Numbered from the stretch's first letter, positions 54,873 through 64,000 are shown. The stretch: 64,000 bases of DNA from Roseinatronobacter thiooxidans (GCF_001870675.1 NZ_MEHT01000011.1:1-64000); one strand, 5' to 3'. Program-made: numbers and translations. The notes: generated from the sequence alone by a model not told the origin.

Positions 54873-56354
54873 ATGACGCCGAATAAAACATTATCTATCC
54901 TGACCCCGCCTTCGCCCGAACATCGCTTGCTGAGCGATCCCGACATGGCCGTGGCCTGTCTGGAAGAGATGTATGCGACATCTACAAAATTTCTGGTCGA
55001 TGCGTTCAACGCTGTGGTCAGCGGCGAGAACACCTCGGCGCGGTATCGGGCGTTTTACCCTGAAATCCGCTTTGTCACCTCGCGCTATGATCAGGTCGAT
55101 TCGCGGCTGAGTTTCGGGCATGTCTCGGAGCCGGGCAGCTATGCGTCGAGTGTGACGCGCCCTGACCTGTTCCGCCATTACCTGCGCCAGCAAATCTCGT
55201 TGCTGATGCAGAACCATAATGTGCCGGTCAGCATTGGCCCCTCGACCACGCCTATTCCGCTGCATTTCGCCATGGCAGGGCGCGGCGATGTCAGCTTGCC
55301 GGAAAATGGCGAACTGACCTTGTCTTTGCGCGATTTGTTCGATGTGCCCGATCTGGCCACCACGAATGATGACATTGTCAACGGCGACCGCGCCCGCAAC
55401 GAGGATGGATCGCTGCCGCTGTCGCTGTTCACCGCGCAGCGTATCGACTACTCACTGGCGCGGCTGGCCCATTACACCGCCACCGACCCCGAGCATTTCC
55501 AGAACCACATCCTGTTTACCAACTACCAGTTTTATGTGGACGAGTTCGAGGCTTTCGCCCGCGAACAGTTGCGCGACCCCGATAGCGGCTACACCGCCTT
55601 TGTTGCGCCGGGCAATTTCAAACTGACGGACCCGGATGGCGAGATTGCGCCGCTGCCGCGCCTGCCGCAAATGCCGACCTATCACCTGAAGCGTGCGCGC
55701 GGCGCGGGGATCACGCTGGTCAATATCGGGGTTGGCCCCTCGAATGCGAAAACCGCCACTGACCACATTGCCGTTTTGCGCCCGCATGCGTGGCTGATGG
55801 TGGGCCATTGCGCGGGGCTGCGCAACAGTCAGGCGTTGGGCGATTTCGTGCTGGCCCATGCGTATTTGCGCGAAGACAATGTGCTGGATGCGGATCTGCC
55901 TGTCTGGGTGCCCATCCCTGCCCTGGCTGAAATCCAGATTGCCTTGCAAGATGCGGTGGCGCAGGTCACCCAGCTGGAAGGGTATGCGCTGAAACAGATC
56001 ATGCGCACCGGCACGGTGGCCACAATCGACAACCGCAATTGGGAATTGCGCGACCAGTCCGGCCCTGTGCAGCGCCTAAGCCAGTCGCGCGCGATTGCGC
56101 TGGATATGGAAAGCGCGACCATCGCCGCCAACGGGTTCCGGTTCCGCGTGCCCTACGGCACTTTGCTATGCGTGTCCGACAAGCCCTTGCATGGCGAATT
56201 GAAGCTGCCCGGCATGGCGTCGTCTTTCTACAAGACCCAAGTGGCGCGCCATTTGCAAATCGGGATTCGCGCCATGGAACTGCTGCGCGACATGCCGCTA
56301 GAGAAAATTCACAGCCGAAAATTGCGCTCTTTTAGCGAGACGGCGTTTCTGTAG
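54873..56354 (+). CDS. amn: AMP nucleosidase
   Basis: 493 residues, usual for Amn. Hydrolyses AMP to adenine and ribose-5-phosphate, an adenylate-level control. N-terminal AMN domain (FYPEIRFVTSRYDQVDSR), the C-terminal phosphorylase-like domain with LMVGHCAGLRNSQALGDF and DMESATIAANGFRFRVPYGT are clear. The open frame extends upstream to 53835 over the deacetylase; ATG 54873 behind AAGGAAAAA fits the family. Confidence 0.95.
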   Translation: MTPNKTLSILTPPSPEHRLLSDPDMAVACLEEMYATSTKFLVDAFNAVVSGENTSARYRAFYPEIRFVTSRYDQVDSRLSFGHVSEPGSYASSVTRPDLFRHYLRQQISLLMQNHNVPVSIGPSTTPIPLHFAMAGRGDVSLPENGELTLSLRDLFDVPDLATTNDDIVNGDRARNEDGSLPLSLFTAQRIDYSLARLAHYTATDPEHFQNHILFTNYQFYVDEFEAFAREQLRDPDSGYTAFVAPGNFKLTDPDGEIAPLPRLPQMPTYHLKRARGAGITLVNIGVGPSNAKTATDHIAVLRPHAWLMVGHCAGLRNSQALGDFVLAHAYLREDNVLDADLPVWVPIPALAEIQIALQDAVAQVTQLEGYALKQIMRTGTVATIDNRNWELRDQSGPVQRLSQSRAIALDMESATIAANGFRFRVPYGTLLCVSDKPLHGELKLPGMASSFYKTQVARHLQIGIRAMELLRDMPLEKIHSRKLRSFSETAFL

Positions 56355-56517
56355 GGCGGGTTTTATGCCCTTTTGGGTGGAAAAGCTGGTTTTTCTGCGG
56401 TTGGGGTGATTGCCAGTCCCTGAAATCTCGGGCTAGATGCGCCCTGCAATGCAACGCATCGTTGAGCGGCGCCAAGGCGTCGCTTTCAGTAATATGACAC
56501 ATCTTAAGGAGTTCAAG

Positions 56518-56808
56518 ATGACCGCTAAACCGATGACCAAGACCCAGCTTGTCGCAGCATTGGCCGAAAAGATGGACGCTGACAAGAAAACCGCAGCAGC
56601 CGCGCTGGATGCTGTATCGGAACTGGTCATGCAGGAGGTTTCCGCCGGTGGCGCGATCACGCTGCCCGGTATTGGCAAGATCATGTGCCGCGCCCGCCCC
56701 GAGCGTCAGGTGCGCAACCCTGCCACAGGCGAGACGATGACCAAAGAAGCCGACAAGGCTGTGAAGGTCACCATCGCAAAAGCATTGAAAGACGCGGTCA
56801 ACGGCTAA
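56518..56808 (+). CDS. HU-family DNA-binding protein
   Basis: 96 residues: helix (KTQLVAALAEKMDADKKTAA), strand and arm with GAITLPGIGKIMCRARPERQ and RNPATGE. It lacks the canonical GFGTF/PRTGR arm wording of HupB (here IGKIMCRARPER and RNPATGET), so it is a divergent HU relative. AAGGAG lies seven bases upstream of ATG 56518. Followed by a textbook terminator. Bends and compacts DNA. Confidence 0.94.
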   Translation: MTAKPMTKTQLVAALAEKMDADKKTAAAALDAVSELVMQEVSAGGAITLPGIGKIMCRARPERQVRNPATGETMTKEADKAVKVTIAKALKDAVNG

Positions 56809-56834
56809 CATGCCGGTTGGACAGTTTTTGAAAG

Positions 56835-56861
56835 GGCCACCCGTTTTTGGGTGGCCTTTTT
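56835..56861 (+). terminator. Rho-independent terminator of the HU gene
   Basis: GGCCACCC (56835-56842) and GGGTGGCC (56849-56856) form a perfect 8-bp stem around GTTTTT, followed by TTTTT. It is 26 bp past the stop. Confidence 0.9.
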
Positions 56862-57023
56862 CATGCGTGATGGCACCGCGGATGGCCGCCGACACATATC
56901 GGCCCTTGCATCTGTTCCCAAGACAGATAAGATCGCGCCTATAGTTGATGCGCTCTCCCTCGCATCCGTTGATGCAACGTATGACAAGATCATGCGATAC
57001 TTCGCATGGTGGGAGAGATGATA

Positions 57024-57938
57024 ATGAACAGACGCGGATTCCTCCAAAGCACGGGCGCAATGGCGCTGGGCATGGCTTTGCCACGACAGCTTTATGCGAG
57101 ATCGACCTTGGAGCTTGGCGGCGCGCGGATTGATATGGTGTCTGACGGGCATCTGGAACTGCCCGCCGATATGATGCTGGAAAACATGCCTCAGGATGAG
57201 CTGGCCGAGATACTTGCCCGCTACGGCCTGAGCGGTGACCAGTTCGAGCCGCCTTGCAATCTGGTGCTGCTGCGCGACGGGCCGCGCACTGTGCTGTTTG
57301 ATATTGGTGCAGGGCCGGATTTCATGCCAAGCGCCGGTCACATGTTGCAAGCGATGGATTCGCTTGGGGTCGCGCCGCAGGACATTACCCATCTGGTCAT
57401 CACCCATGCCCATCCTGATCATATCTGGGGGCTGCTGGATGATTTTGATGAAGTTATGCTGCCCAACGCAGAAATCATGATGGGGCGCGCGGAATGGGAT
57501 TACTGGATGGACCCCGACACAGTTGAAAGTATCGGTGCCGCGCGCCAGTCCTTTGCTGTGGGCGCACAGCGGCGGCTGGTCGAGGTTGAGGATCACATCA
57601 CCTTGTTCGAGGATGGCGCCGAAGTTTTGCCGGGCATTCACGCAGTGGCAACCCCTGGCCACACCCCGGGGCATATGTCCTTTGCGCTGGATGCAGGCGG
57701 GCAGGGGCTGTTGGTGGCGGGCGATGCGCTGGTCAACCACCATCTGGCATTCGAGCGGCCGGACTGGCATTCCGGCTCTGATTTCGATCTTGAACAAGGG
57801 GCGCAAACACGGCTGCGCCTGCTGGACAGGATCACGGCAGATGACCTGACGATCTTGGGCTTTCATCTGCCCGAAGGCGGCATTGGCCGGGCAGAACGGC
57901 TTGCAGATAATCGCTATCGCTTCCACGCAGGAGTTTGA
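57024..57938 (+). CDS. Metallo-beta-lactamase fold hydrolase with Tat-type signal
   Basis: 304 residues. The N-terminus NRRGFLQSTGAMALGMALP has a twin-arginine pattern, so export folded to the periplasm is likely. The full metal set is visible: THAHPDH, GHTPGH, AGDAL and the His of LGFHLPEG. This supports a dinuclear-zinc hydrolase (lactonase/glyoxalase-like). ATG 57024 follows GGGAGAG; ATG 57018 is close. It is one base from the next gene, which has the same fold, so they form a pair. Confidence 0.88.
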   Translation: MNRRGFLQSTGAMALGMALPRQLYARSTLELGGARIDMVSDGHLELPADMMLENMPQDELAEILARYGLSGDQFEPPCNLVLLRDGPRTVLFDIGAGPDFMPSAGHMLQAMDSLGVAPQDITHLVITHAHPDHIWGLLDDFDEVMLPNAEIMMGRAEWDYWMDPDTVESIGAARQSFAVGAQRRLVEVEDHITLFEDGAEVLPGIHAVATPGHTPGHMSFALDAGGQGLLVAGDALVNHHLAFERPDWHSGSDFDLEQGAQTRLRLLDRITADDLTILGFHLPEGGIGRAERLADNRYRFHAGV

Positions 57939-57939
57939 G

Positions 57940-58893
57940 ATGACACGCATATCAGCATTTTGCGCAGCAGCTTTTTTATGGGCGGGTGCGGCCATCGCAT
58001 CAGAGGATATTGCGGATAAATACCCGCAATCTGTCCTGTATAACAAGCCGGTCGAGGTAATCCCGAATGTCTGGACCAGCATCGGGGCGACGGCCCCGCC
58101 GACCTATGAAAACTCGGGCCATAACAACAACCTGAGTTTCATCATCACCGGCGAGGGGGTTGTGGTCGTCAATTCGGGCGCGTCCTATCAGATCGCGCAG
58201 GCGCTGCATGGCGAAATCCGCGCGCGCACCGGCCAGCCGGTTATGCTGGTGATTGCCGAGAACGGGCAGGGCCATGCCATGCTGGGCAACAATTACTGGA
58301 TTGAACAGGGCGTGCCAATTCTGGCCCATGTCGATGCCGCAGCAGAGTTCGAGAAGGATTCCGGCCAAGCCTTTGCCAGCCTTCAGAACTACGCGCGCGA
58401 GAAATCTGAAGGCACGACACCGATGCAACCCACCCAGATTTTTGAGGATCGCGTCGAGATGACGATGGGCGAGTTTCGCATCGAAGTGTTGTATCTTGGC
58501 CCCGCCCACAGCCCCGGCGACACACAGGTGTGGCTGCCAGAGCAGTCACTTGTGATTGCGGGGGACATCGCCTTTCAGGAACGCATGCCCCCGATATTCG
58601 AGGGGACCTGCACATCGTGCTGGATTGAAACATGGGAAGACGCCTTTGAACCGCTGGGCGCAACCTATGTGATTCCGGGCCATGGCCACCCCACCAATAT
58701 GGCACAGGTGCGCCGTTATACGCATGATTATCTGGTCTGGCTGCGTGCGCGTATTGCCGAGCATATTGATGAGGGCGGTGATTTGAGCACAGCCTATTAT
58801 GTCGATCAGTCGCCCTACACCCATCTGGACACGTTCGAGGAATTGGCCACGCGCAACGCGGGCGTTGTCTTTGCCGAGATGGAGTGGGAATAA
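57940..58893 (+). CDS. Exported metallo-beta-lactamase-fold protein with degenerate metal motif
   Basis: 317 residues with a Sec signal (SAFCAAAFLWAGAAIA). The fold and late motifs are kept: AHSPGDTQVWLP, VIAGD and PGHGHPTN. The HxHxDH motif is replaced by ENGQGH, keeping only the last His. One metal site may survive; a normal dinuclear centre cannot form. CAGGAG precedes ATG 57940. It is translated with the preceding intact MBL protein. Confidence 0.87.
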   Translation: MTRISAFCAAAFLWAGAAIASEDIADKYPQSVLYNKPVEVIPNVWTSIGATAPPTYENSGHNNNLSFIITGEGVVVVNSGASYQIAQALHGEIRARTGQPVMLVIAENGQGHAMLGNNYWIEQGVPILAHVDAAAEFEKDSGQAFASLQNYAREKSEGTTPMQPTQIFEDRVEMTMGEFRIEVLYLGPAHSPGDTQVWLPEQSLVIAGDIAFQERMPPIFEGTCTSCWIETWEDAFEPLGATYVIPGHGHPTNMAQVRRYTHDYLVWLRARIAEHIDEGGDLSTAYYVDQSPYTHLDTFEELATRNAGVVFAEMEWE

Positions 58894-58965
58894 ACCCCTG
58901 CCAGTTGGGCGCGGTGCGCGCGGCCCGACTGGACATTGCGCGCATCTCGGGCGACATAACGGGGC

Positions 58966-60123
58966 ATGAGCAAACACATCCTGTCCGACCGCCAGATCAC
59001 CGCGCTGACACAGATGCGCCACGCATTGCACCAAGCCCCCGAAGTGTCGGGGGGCGAGGGGGCGACAGCGGCTATGGTTGCCCAATTCCTGCGCGAAACC
59101 GGCCCCGATCAGGTGATCACGGGGCTGGGCGGGCATGGGCTGGCCGTTATCTATGACAGTGGCCAACCGGGGCCGTCTGTCATGTTTCGCGCAGAACTCG
59201 ATGCGCTGCCGATCATGGAACGGACGGGGCTGGGCTACGCTTCGCGTACCCCCGGCGTTGCGCATCTGTGCGGGCATGACGGGCATATGGCTATTGTCGC
59301 GGGCCTTGGGCTGTGGCTGGGGGAAATGCGGCCTGCGCGCGGGCGGGTGATCTTGCTGTTCCAACCCGCCGAGGAAACCGGCGCAGGTGCGCGCGCGGTG
59401 TTGAATGACCCGCAATTTGCGCCACTGCGCCCCGATTGGGCCTTCGCGCTGCACAATATGCCGGGCATGGCGCGGGGCGCGGTCGCTGTTGGCGCAGGGC
59501 CTGCAAGCTGCGCCTCGGTCGGGTTGCGGTTTTGCTATCAGGGGCAAGAGGCGCATGCCTCGCTGCCCGAAACAGGTGCATCGCCCGCGCCTGCCTTGGG
59601 CGCACTGATGGACGGTGTCGCGCGCTATGCAAGTGTGCAGCCGATGGGGCCTGAATTTCGGCTGGCGACCTTGTGCCACCTGAATATGGGTGTGCCTGCT
59701 TTCGGTATTGCACCTGCGCAGGCACAGGCATTTGTGACCCTGCGCACCCTGAGTGATGCCGCGTTGGAGGGGTTCGAGGCTGAAATCTGCGCGCTTGCAC
59801 ATAACGCCGCGCAAGGTCTGGCGCTGGAGATCACACGCCACGACCATTTCAATGCAACCCTGAATGACCCGCAGGCCGCCGCCCATGTCGCGCGCGCTGC
59901 CAGCGCGTTGGGTGTGCCGAAGGGCGCGTTTGCCCTGCCCATGCGTGCCTCGGAAGATTTTGGCGCCTTCAGCGCGGCCACGCGCACAGCGCTGTTTTTC
60001 CTTGGTGCAGGCGAAACCCATCCGGCGCTGCACAATAACGACTACGATTTCCCCGATGCGCTGATCCCGACAGGGGTTTCAGTCTTTGCCCAAACGCTGG
60101 AAGATGTCTTGCAGGATGCATGA
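58966..60123 (+). CDS. M20 family amidohydrolase
   Basis: 385 residues of the M20D (hippurate hydrolase/IAA-amino-acid hydrolase-like) family. Metal ligands occur in LCGHDGHMAI, then QPAEETGAGARAV, and the C-terminal His in ETHPALHNNDYDFPD. Hydrolyses an N-acyl amino acid or related amide in the cytosol. It starts 72 bp after the MBL gene and may share its transcript. Confidence 0.92.
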   Translation: MSKHILSDRQITALTQMRHALHQAPEVSGGEGATAAMVAQFLRETGPDQVITGLGGHGLAVIYDSGQPGPSVMFRAELDALPIMERTGLGYASRTPGVAHLCGHDGHMAIVAGLGLWLGEMRPARGRVILLFQPAEETGAGARAVLNDPQFAPLRPDWAFALHNMPGMARGAVAVGAGPASCASVGLRFCYQGQEAHASLPETGASPAPALGALMDGVARYASVQPMGPEFRLATLCHLNMGVPAFGIAPAQAQAFVTLRTLSDAALEGFEAEICALAHNAAQGLALEITRHDHFNATLNDPQAAAHVARAASALGVPKGAFALPMRASEDFGAFSAATRTALFFLGAGETHPALHNNDYDFPDALIPTGVSVFAQTLEDVLQDA

Positions 60124-60144
60124 AAACACACCAAGCAGCGCCAT

Positions 60145-60166
60145 GCGCGTGCGCGTGCGCGTGCGC
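60145..60166 (+). repeat. Short GCGTGC-type simple repeat
   Basis: About three and a half tandem copies of a six-base GCGCGT unit lie just downstream of the amidohydrolase. It has alternating purine-pyrimidine character. No gene or known role; likely replication slippage. Confidence 0.6.
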
Positions 60167-60314
60167 TTCGCCATAAGCCATAGCGCAGCCTGCGCATATG
60201 GGGCAAAGTGACTTCAGGTTGACTATGTGTGAGGCTGGCACAAAGCCCCAATCGCCGATTTGCGGCCCACATCGCTTGCCCCACCATGGCCCGACACTGC
60301 GCGCCTTGCGATGA

Positions 60315-61430
60315 TCAACTCGAAAGGGCGGCAGCCCAGATTTGTTTGCGATATTGCAGCGGCGAGACGCCCGCCCACCGCTTGAATGCCAGTGAGAACG
60401 CCGGTGTCGAGGAGTAGTCCAGCAACCCCCCGATACGTTCGATAGAGGCATGAGATTCGGTCAGCAGGCGCATAGCCATATTGCGGCGCACCTCGTCCAG
60501 CACTTCGCTGAAATTGGTGCCCTCGCTGGCCAGTTGGCGCTGAAGCTGTTTGACCGACAGGCCAAGCGCCTCTGCAATAAATTCGATATTGCAGTTTCCT
60601 GTGCCCACAACGCTGGGAATGGTCAGGGCAACAGTCATGCGTGCAGACTGATCATAGAGTGGCAAGTGATCGATCCTGTAGCGGATAAATCGCTGTATCA
60701 GGGGTTGCAACAAGCTGAGATTGCCATTCGTTCTGGCGTCTAACAGGTGGTCGGAAAACACAAGCTCATCAACGCTGGCGTCAAACTCTATCTTGCAGCC
60801 AAAAATTGCCTGATGCAGCGATAGGTCGGTGGGGGCAGAGTGAGAAAACCGCACAAGCAGCGGGTTCTCTTCCGGCAGGTTGGTGACACGCCGCGCCAAC
60901 ATGCAGGTCAGTGCAAAGATATGTTCGGTCTGCTGGCGCGAGGACAGAACAAAACTGTCGGCTGCATACCGATAGGTTGTCTGGCCAAATGTGGTCTGAG
61001 GGATTTTGCGAAAGTTGAAGCCGTTGGTATGATAGGAAATCGACCTGATGCCCAGATCAATCCATTCCCGAAAGGTCGCGGTGAAATACTCCAGCAGGGT
61101 CAGCGGGCCGAGATTGTGAAACTGGGGGGCAACCGCGCATGCCCATTCCAGCGCGAATGCGGGCCGCCCAAGCCGCCGCGCCGCAAGCTCTAGCAACAGC
61201 GCGTGGCGGCGGTAGGGGATAAGCAGGTCATGGTCGGTCAGCGCCGCGACCGGCAGTCCGGCTTCTTCGATCATGGCAATGGGGTCATGACCCATCTCCC
61301 TGACAAGGTCGCAGAACCCGATCATCGAATGCGCCCTGAGATACGCCTCGTTCTGGGGGGGCGCTGATTTGAAATTACGTGTCACGGTCGCGCCACTCGT
61401 ACCAAATTCACAACGGGTTTCAAAAGTCAT
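60315..61430 (-). CDS. AraC family transcriptional regulator
   Basis: 371 residues, with an N-terminal Arabinose_bd-type effector domain (LLIPYRRHALLLELAARRLG, GPLTLLEYFTATFREWIDLG) and a C-terminal double HTH (LGLSVKQLQRQLASEGTNFS, DYSSTPAFSLAFKRWAGVSP). This layout is that of the OruR/ArgR-like AraC group. It converges with the amidohydrolase and diverges from the repeat protein; its target is unknown. The first ATG (61430) has no strong ribosome-binding site. Confidence 0.92.
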   Translation of the reverse strand: MTFETRCEFGTSGATVTRNFKSAPPQNEAYLRAHSMIGFCDLVREMGHDPIAMIEEAGLPVAALTDHDLLIPYRRHALLLELAARRLGRPAFALEWACAVAPQFHNLGPLTLLEYFTATFREWIDLGIRSISYHTNGFNFRKIPQTTFGQTTYRYAADSFVLSSRQQTEHIFALTCMLARRVTNLPEENPLLVRFSHSAPTDLSLHQAIFGCKIEFDASVDELVFSDHLLDARTNGNLSLLQPLIQRFIRYRIDHLPLYDQSARMTVALTIPSVVGTGNCNIEFIAEALGLSVKQLQRQLASEGTNFSEVLDEVRRNMAMRLLTESHASIERIGGLLDYSSTPAFSLAFKRWAGVSPLQYRKQIWAAALSS

Positions 61431-61654
61431 TTATCAATATGTCCTGAATTATTAAAAAAACGCTTCTCAAAAAACAAGTCCTGAAAGTTCTGGATTTAAC
61501 AATCTGAACCCCTCTGGCTAAATCTTTTAGGTTATTGAATTAAAACGATAAATTTGCAACATCTGGTGACTCCATGCTTTAATTTCTGCTGGTTTTCTAT
61601 TAAACAATTTTTGCCGGTTTGCGGCCAGATAAAGCAGTAGAGGACTCCCAAAAA

Positions 61655-64000
61655 ATGGTGTTGGTAAATAAAATGGCCTTGCCGGGTAAGGTGGCCCGCA
61701 TGCGGTCGCGTAAGGGTATGCTTCTGTCTTCGGTCTTTCTCGGGATCGGGGCGGGTTCTATCGGCGCAGTGGCATTTGCCAATGACGCGGCAATTGGTGG
61801 CGTGGATTGTCCCGCTTGTGTTCTGGCTGGTGGGCAGATTTCTGTTGCTGGCGGGTTTTTGGAAGTTGATATCAATGTAGATACCGCGTCCATTGGTTCG
61901 TCAGGCGCGCCCGCCTTCGGCGTCGGGGTCTATGCGTATTCGACCGAAGACATCACCGTGACAGCGACACAAGACATCACCACCACGGACCGGACGATGT
62001 GGCTGGACAGCAATTCTATTACGCCCGGGCAGGGTGACATTACGGTAACCTCGTCTGGCGCGCTGACCTCGACCCTCTCGCACGGTGTCGAAATACTCCA
62101 CCCGCTTGCAGAGCTGGTGCTGGACGGTCAGTCGACGGGCACGATTGACGGTTATCTCAGTGGTGTTTCGATCCTTGGTTGGCCCGGTGCGGCGGGCACG
62201 CTTGAAATCCGCGATTTCGCCTCGATCATCGGGGGCACGACCTCGATCTATGTCGACAACAGCTTTGGCGCGGATGTCAGCATACAGGGGGTCGGACAGG
62301 TTGGGGCTTCCTCAAGCCTGTTTGATGGCATTTTCATCAATGCACCAAGTGGTAACATCAATATTGGCGGGCAATCCGCGCTTGGTTCGGTTCAGGGCGG
62401 CGATGACGGGCTGGAACTTTATACCAGCGGCGCAGGCACGATAACGGTCAATGCCGGCGATGTGACAGGGGTTGATTGGGGCATCTATGCCATCGGCACC
62501 GAAGGAAATGCAGAGATCACCGTGACAGGTGCGGTTGAGGGCACGAACTTTGTCGGCATCGAAACCCGCACCACCACTGGTGATATCACGCTGAACGCAG
62601 GCGACGTGACTGGCGGCACTTGGGGCATTTACACGCTCTCTACCGATGGCGATGCAAATATCACCACGACAGGCGCGGTTGAGGGCAAAGGTGCTGTCGG
62701 CATCGAAACCCGCACCACCACTGGTGATATCACGCTGAACGCAGGCGACGTGACTGGCGGCACTTGGGGCATCTACACACTCTCTACCGATGGCGATGCG
62801 AATATCACCACGACAGGCGCGGTTGAGGGCAAAGGTGCTGTTGGCATCGAAACCCATACCACTACTGGCGACATAACATTAAACGCGGGCGACGTGACCG
62901 GCGGCACATGGGGCATTTACACGCGCTCGACTGACGGGGACACTGCAATCACGGTTACTGGCGATGTTGCTGGCGGCACGGCGATGGCGATCGATACCAT
63001 CACGACAACGGGCAATGTTACCATTGGCGGCTCTGGCACCGCGACCGCCACGGGCGGCGACTTGGGCATCTGGGCGGGCACCATCGCCGGTGGCTCTGTA
63101 ACTGTGCAGGATTTCGACACGGTCACTTCGGTCGATACAGCCATCTACACTTATAGCGCGGGCGGCGATATCACCATCACCGGCGTGGGCACGGGCGGCG
63201 GCATCACGTCAAGCGCGCTGGATGGCATTTACGCCAGCACACAGTCCGGCAACGGCAATGTGGTTATTACCGGCAATGGGCCCATCACCGCCGCAGGGGA
63301 TGGCATCGTGGCCTATAGCTTCGGCGGCGGGACAATGGCCATCGGTGTCGATGCGGATATTTCGGCAGTTGAGTTCGGTATTTACAGCCGCAGCGTGAAT
63401 GGCGATCTGACACTGGGTGTGGCCGAGGGCGTGACTGTATCGGCCACTGGCATCACCGGGATCGACGCCACCGCATCGGGGGCGGGTACAACAACCATCG
63501 ATGTGGCCGCAGATGCGGTTGTCGAAGGCGGGGCCTTCGGCCTTGTGACCGGCACGCGCGCGACCGTTTCCAACGCAGGCACCATCCGCACGATTGGCGA
63601 TACAGGTGCCGCGACGGATGCAGGCACAGGCATTGGCCTATGGAGCTGGACAGGCACCACCGAAGTCAACAACTCTGGCGACATGCTGGGCCAGATCCAT
63701 TCGGACGGGGGCGGCGTGACCTTCAACAACATGGCCGACGGGTCGTGGTATGTCGGGACCGGACTTCATGAATTCTACGCCGCAAATGATGCGGTCAACA
63801 ATACGGGCACCATGTTTATCCGCAATGGGGTTACGAATTTTGACGGGCTGGAGCGTTTCGTCACCAGCGGTGGCGGGCATATCGACATGACCTATGGCAC
63901 AGCGGCAACAGATACGCTGCAAGTGCTGAATTTCGGCACCCAAGCCGGGGCGTTGCTGTCTTTCGATTTTGACGCAAAAGCAGACAACAATGCCGGGCTG
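61655..64000 (+). CDS. Large exported beta-helix-like repeat protein, autotransporter-like (3' truncated by window edge)
   Basis: 782 codons stay open from ATG 61655 to the window end. After a basic N-terminus a signal-like stretch (LLSSVFLGIGAGSIGAVAFA) occurs. The rest is Gly/Thr/Asp/Val-rich with short beta-strand motifs (GDITVTSSGALTSTLSHGVE and similar), as in right-handed beta-helix passengers of type V autotransporters. A C-terminal barrel would lie beyond the window. GAGGACT precedes the ATG; ATG 61673 and 61700 are alternatives. The upstream 224 bp are A/T-rich. Opposite-strand frames here are shadows. Confidence 0.75.
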   Translation, partial: MVLVNKMALPGKVARMRSRKGMLLSSVFLGIGAGSIGAVAFANDAAIGGVDCPACVLAGGQISVAGGFLEVDINVDTASIGSSGAPAFGVGVYAYSTEDITVTATQDITTTDRTMWLDSNSITPGQGDITVTSSGALTSTLSHGVEILHPLAELVLDGQSTGTIDGYLSGVSILGWPGAAGTLEIRDFASIIGGTTSIYVDNSFGADVSIQGVGQVGASSSLFDGIFINAPSGNINIGGQSALGSVQGGDDGLELYTSGAGTITVNAGDVTGVDWGIYAIGTEGNAEITVTGAVEGTNFVGIETRTTTGDITLNAGDVTGGTWGIYTLSTDGDANITTTGAVEGKGAVGIETRTTTGDITLNAGDVTGGTWGIYTLSTDGDANITTTGAVEGKGAVGIETHTTTGDITLNAGDVTGGTWGIYTRSTDGDTAITVTGDVAGGTAMAIDTITTTGNVTIGGSGTATATGGDLGIWAGTIAGGSVTVQDFDTVTSVDTAIYTYSAGGDITITGVGTGGGITSSALDGIYASTQSGNGNVVITGNGPITAAGDGIVAYSFGGGTMAIGVDADISAVEFGIYSRSVNGDLTLGVAEGVTVSATGITGIDATASGAGTTTIDVAADAVVEGGAFGLVTGTRATVSNAGTIRTIGDTGAATDAGTGIGLWSWTGTTEVNNSGDMLGQIHSDGGGVTFNNMADGSWYVGTGLHEFYAANDAVNNTGTMFIRNGVTNFDGLERFVTSGGGHIDMTYGTAATDTLQVLNFGTQAGALLSFDFDAKADNNAGL
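62437..63012 (+). repeat. Four in-frame tandem repeats of 144 bp (48 aa)
   Basis: Units begin near 62437, 62581, 62725 and 62869. Each encodes GDITLNAGDVTGGTWGIYT, then STDGDANITTTGAVEG and VGIETRTTT or variants. Units two and three are nearly identical in DNA; units one and four have diverged. The repeat adds whole turns to the beta-helix. Confidence 0.85.

Noticed and set aside
62312-62857. Opposite-strand frame with three protein repeats
   Set aside because: The repeats come from the 144-bp units of the plus-strand beta-helix gene.
62437-63012. CRISPR-like regular repeats
   Set aside because: Units are 144 bp without spacers, coding and in frame; no cas genes are present.

Overview
The window is a 64 kb, GC-rich chromosomal segment of an alphaproteobacterium. 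Codon use, gene families and gene order point to Rhodobacterales: dxs-ispA-xseB-deacetylase in one operon, FnrL-type Cys spacing in an Fnr protein, an AerR/PpaA-like B12 protein, CUT2 and TRAP importers, and an OmpA/lipoprotein pair. No species can be named from the sequence. Most of it is ordinary metabolic chromosome. No phage, IS element, CRISPR array or rRNA was seen; there is one tRNA (Val, anticodon CAC). The last gene runs off the right edge and the first (glpD) off the left.

Layout. 1-3.5 kb: glycerol catabolism (glpD, glpK, an iron-ADH-like dehydrogenase). 3.7-6 kb, minus strand: an SDR and an AbrB-type membrane protein, separated by about 530 bp of hairpin-rich DNA. 6.2-10.7 kb, minus strand: a complete CUT2 (ribose-type) ABC importer. 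10.9-20.6 kb, plus strand: a divergent locus starting with a winged-helix regulator fused to a solute-binding-protein fold, then an SDR, an M24-fold enzyme and a 2-oxoacid (acetoin/pyruvate-type) dehydrogenase. Its E2 is split over two genes around an aldehyde dehydrogenase. Three identical 13-bp sites (TGTTCA-N3-TGAC) lie between importer and regulator, so the two sides are probably one regulon for import and oxidation of an unidentified small polyol, sugar or ketol. This is the most unusual system in the window.

20.7-29 kb: a glycosidase-like RTX protein with a CFI-box C-terminus, an Fnr regulator, a FIST sensor with a response regulator and what may be a decayed kinase between them, and glutamate dehydrogenase. 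29-36 kb: a large acidic OmpA-domain protein, an OmpA lipoprotein, a small protein, Lon protease, tRNA-Val and a DUF188 protein. 36-40.8 kb, minus strand: an organoarsenical resistance operon (ArsR-ArsC fusion, GAPDH, ArsJ) with a dyad overlapping its first start codon, then a PfkB sugar kinase. 40.9-42.4 kb: a ModE-like regulator and the B12-domain protein.

42.4-50.6 kb: a TRAP transporter operon with an SDR, divergent from an IclR regulator that overlaps a thiolase, an acyl-CoA ligase and a double-PPC-domain protein. 50.7-54.7 kb, minus strand: isoprenoid precursor operon (deacetylase, xseB, ispA, dxs). 54.9-61.4 kb: AMP nucleosidase, HU protein with a textbook terminator, two exported metallo-beta-lactamase-fold proteins (one lacking most metal ligands), an M20 amidohydrolase and an AraC regulator. 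61.7-64 kb: the 5' part of a large exported beta-helix-like repeat protein containing four 144-bp in-frame tandem repeats.
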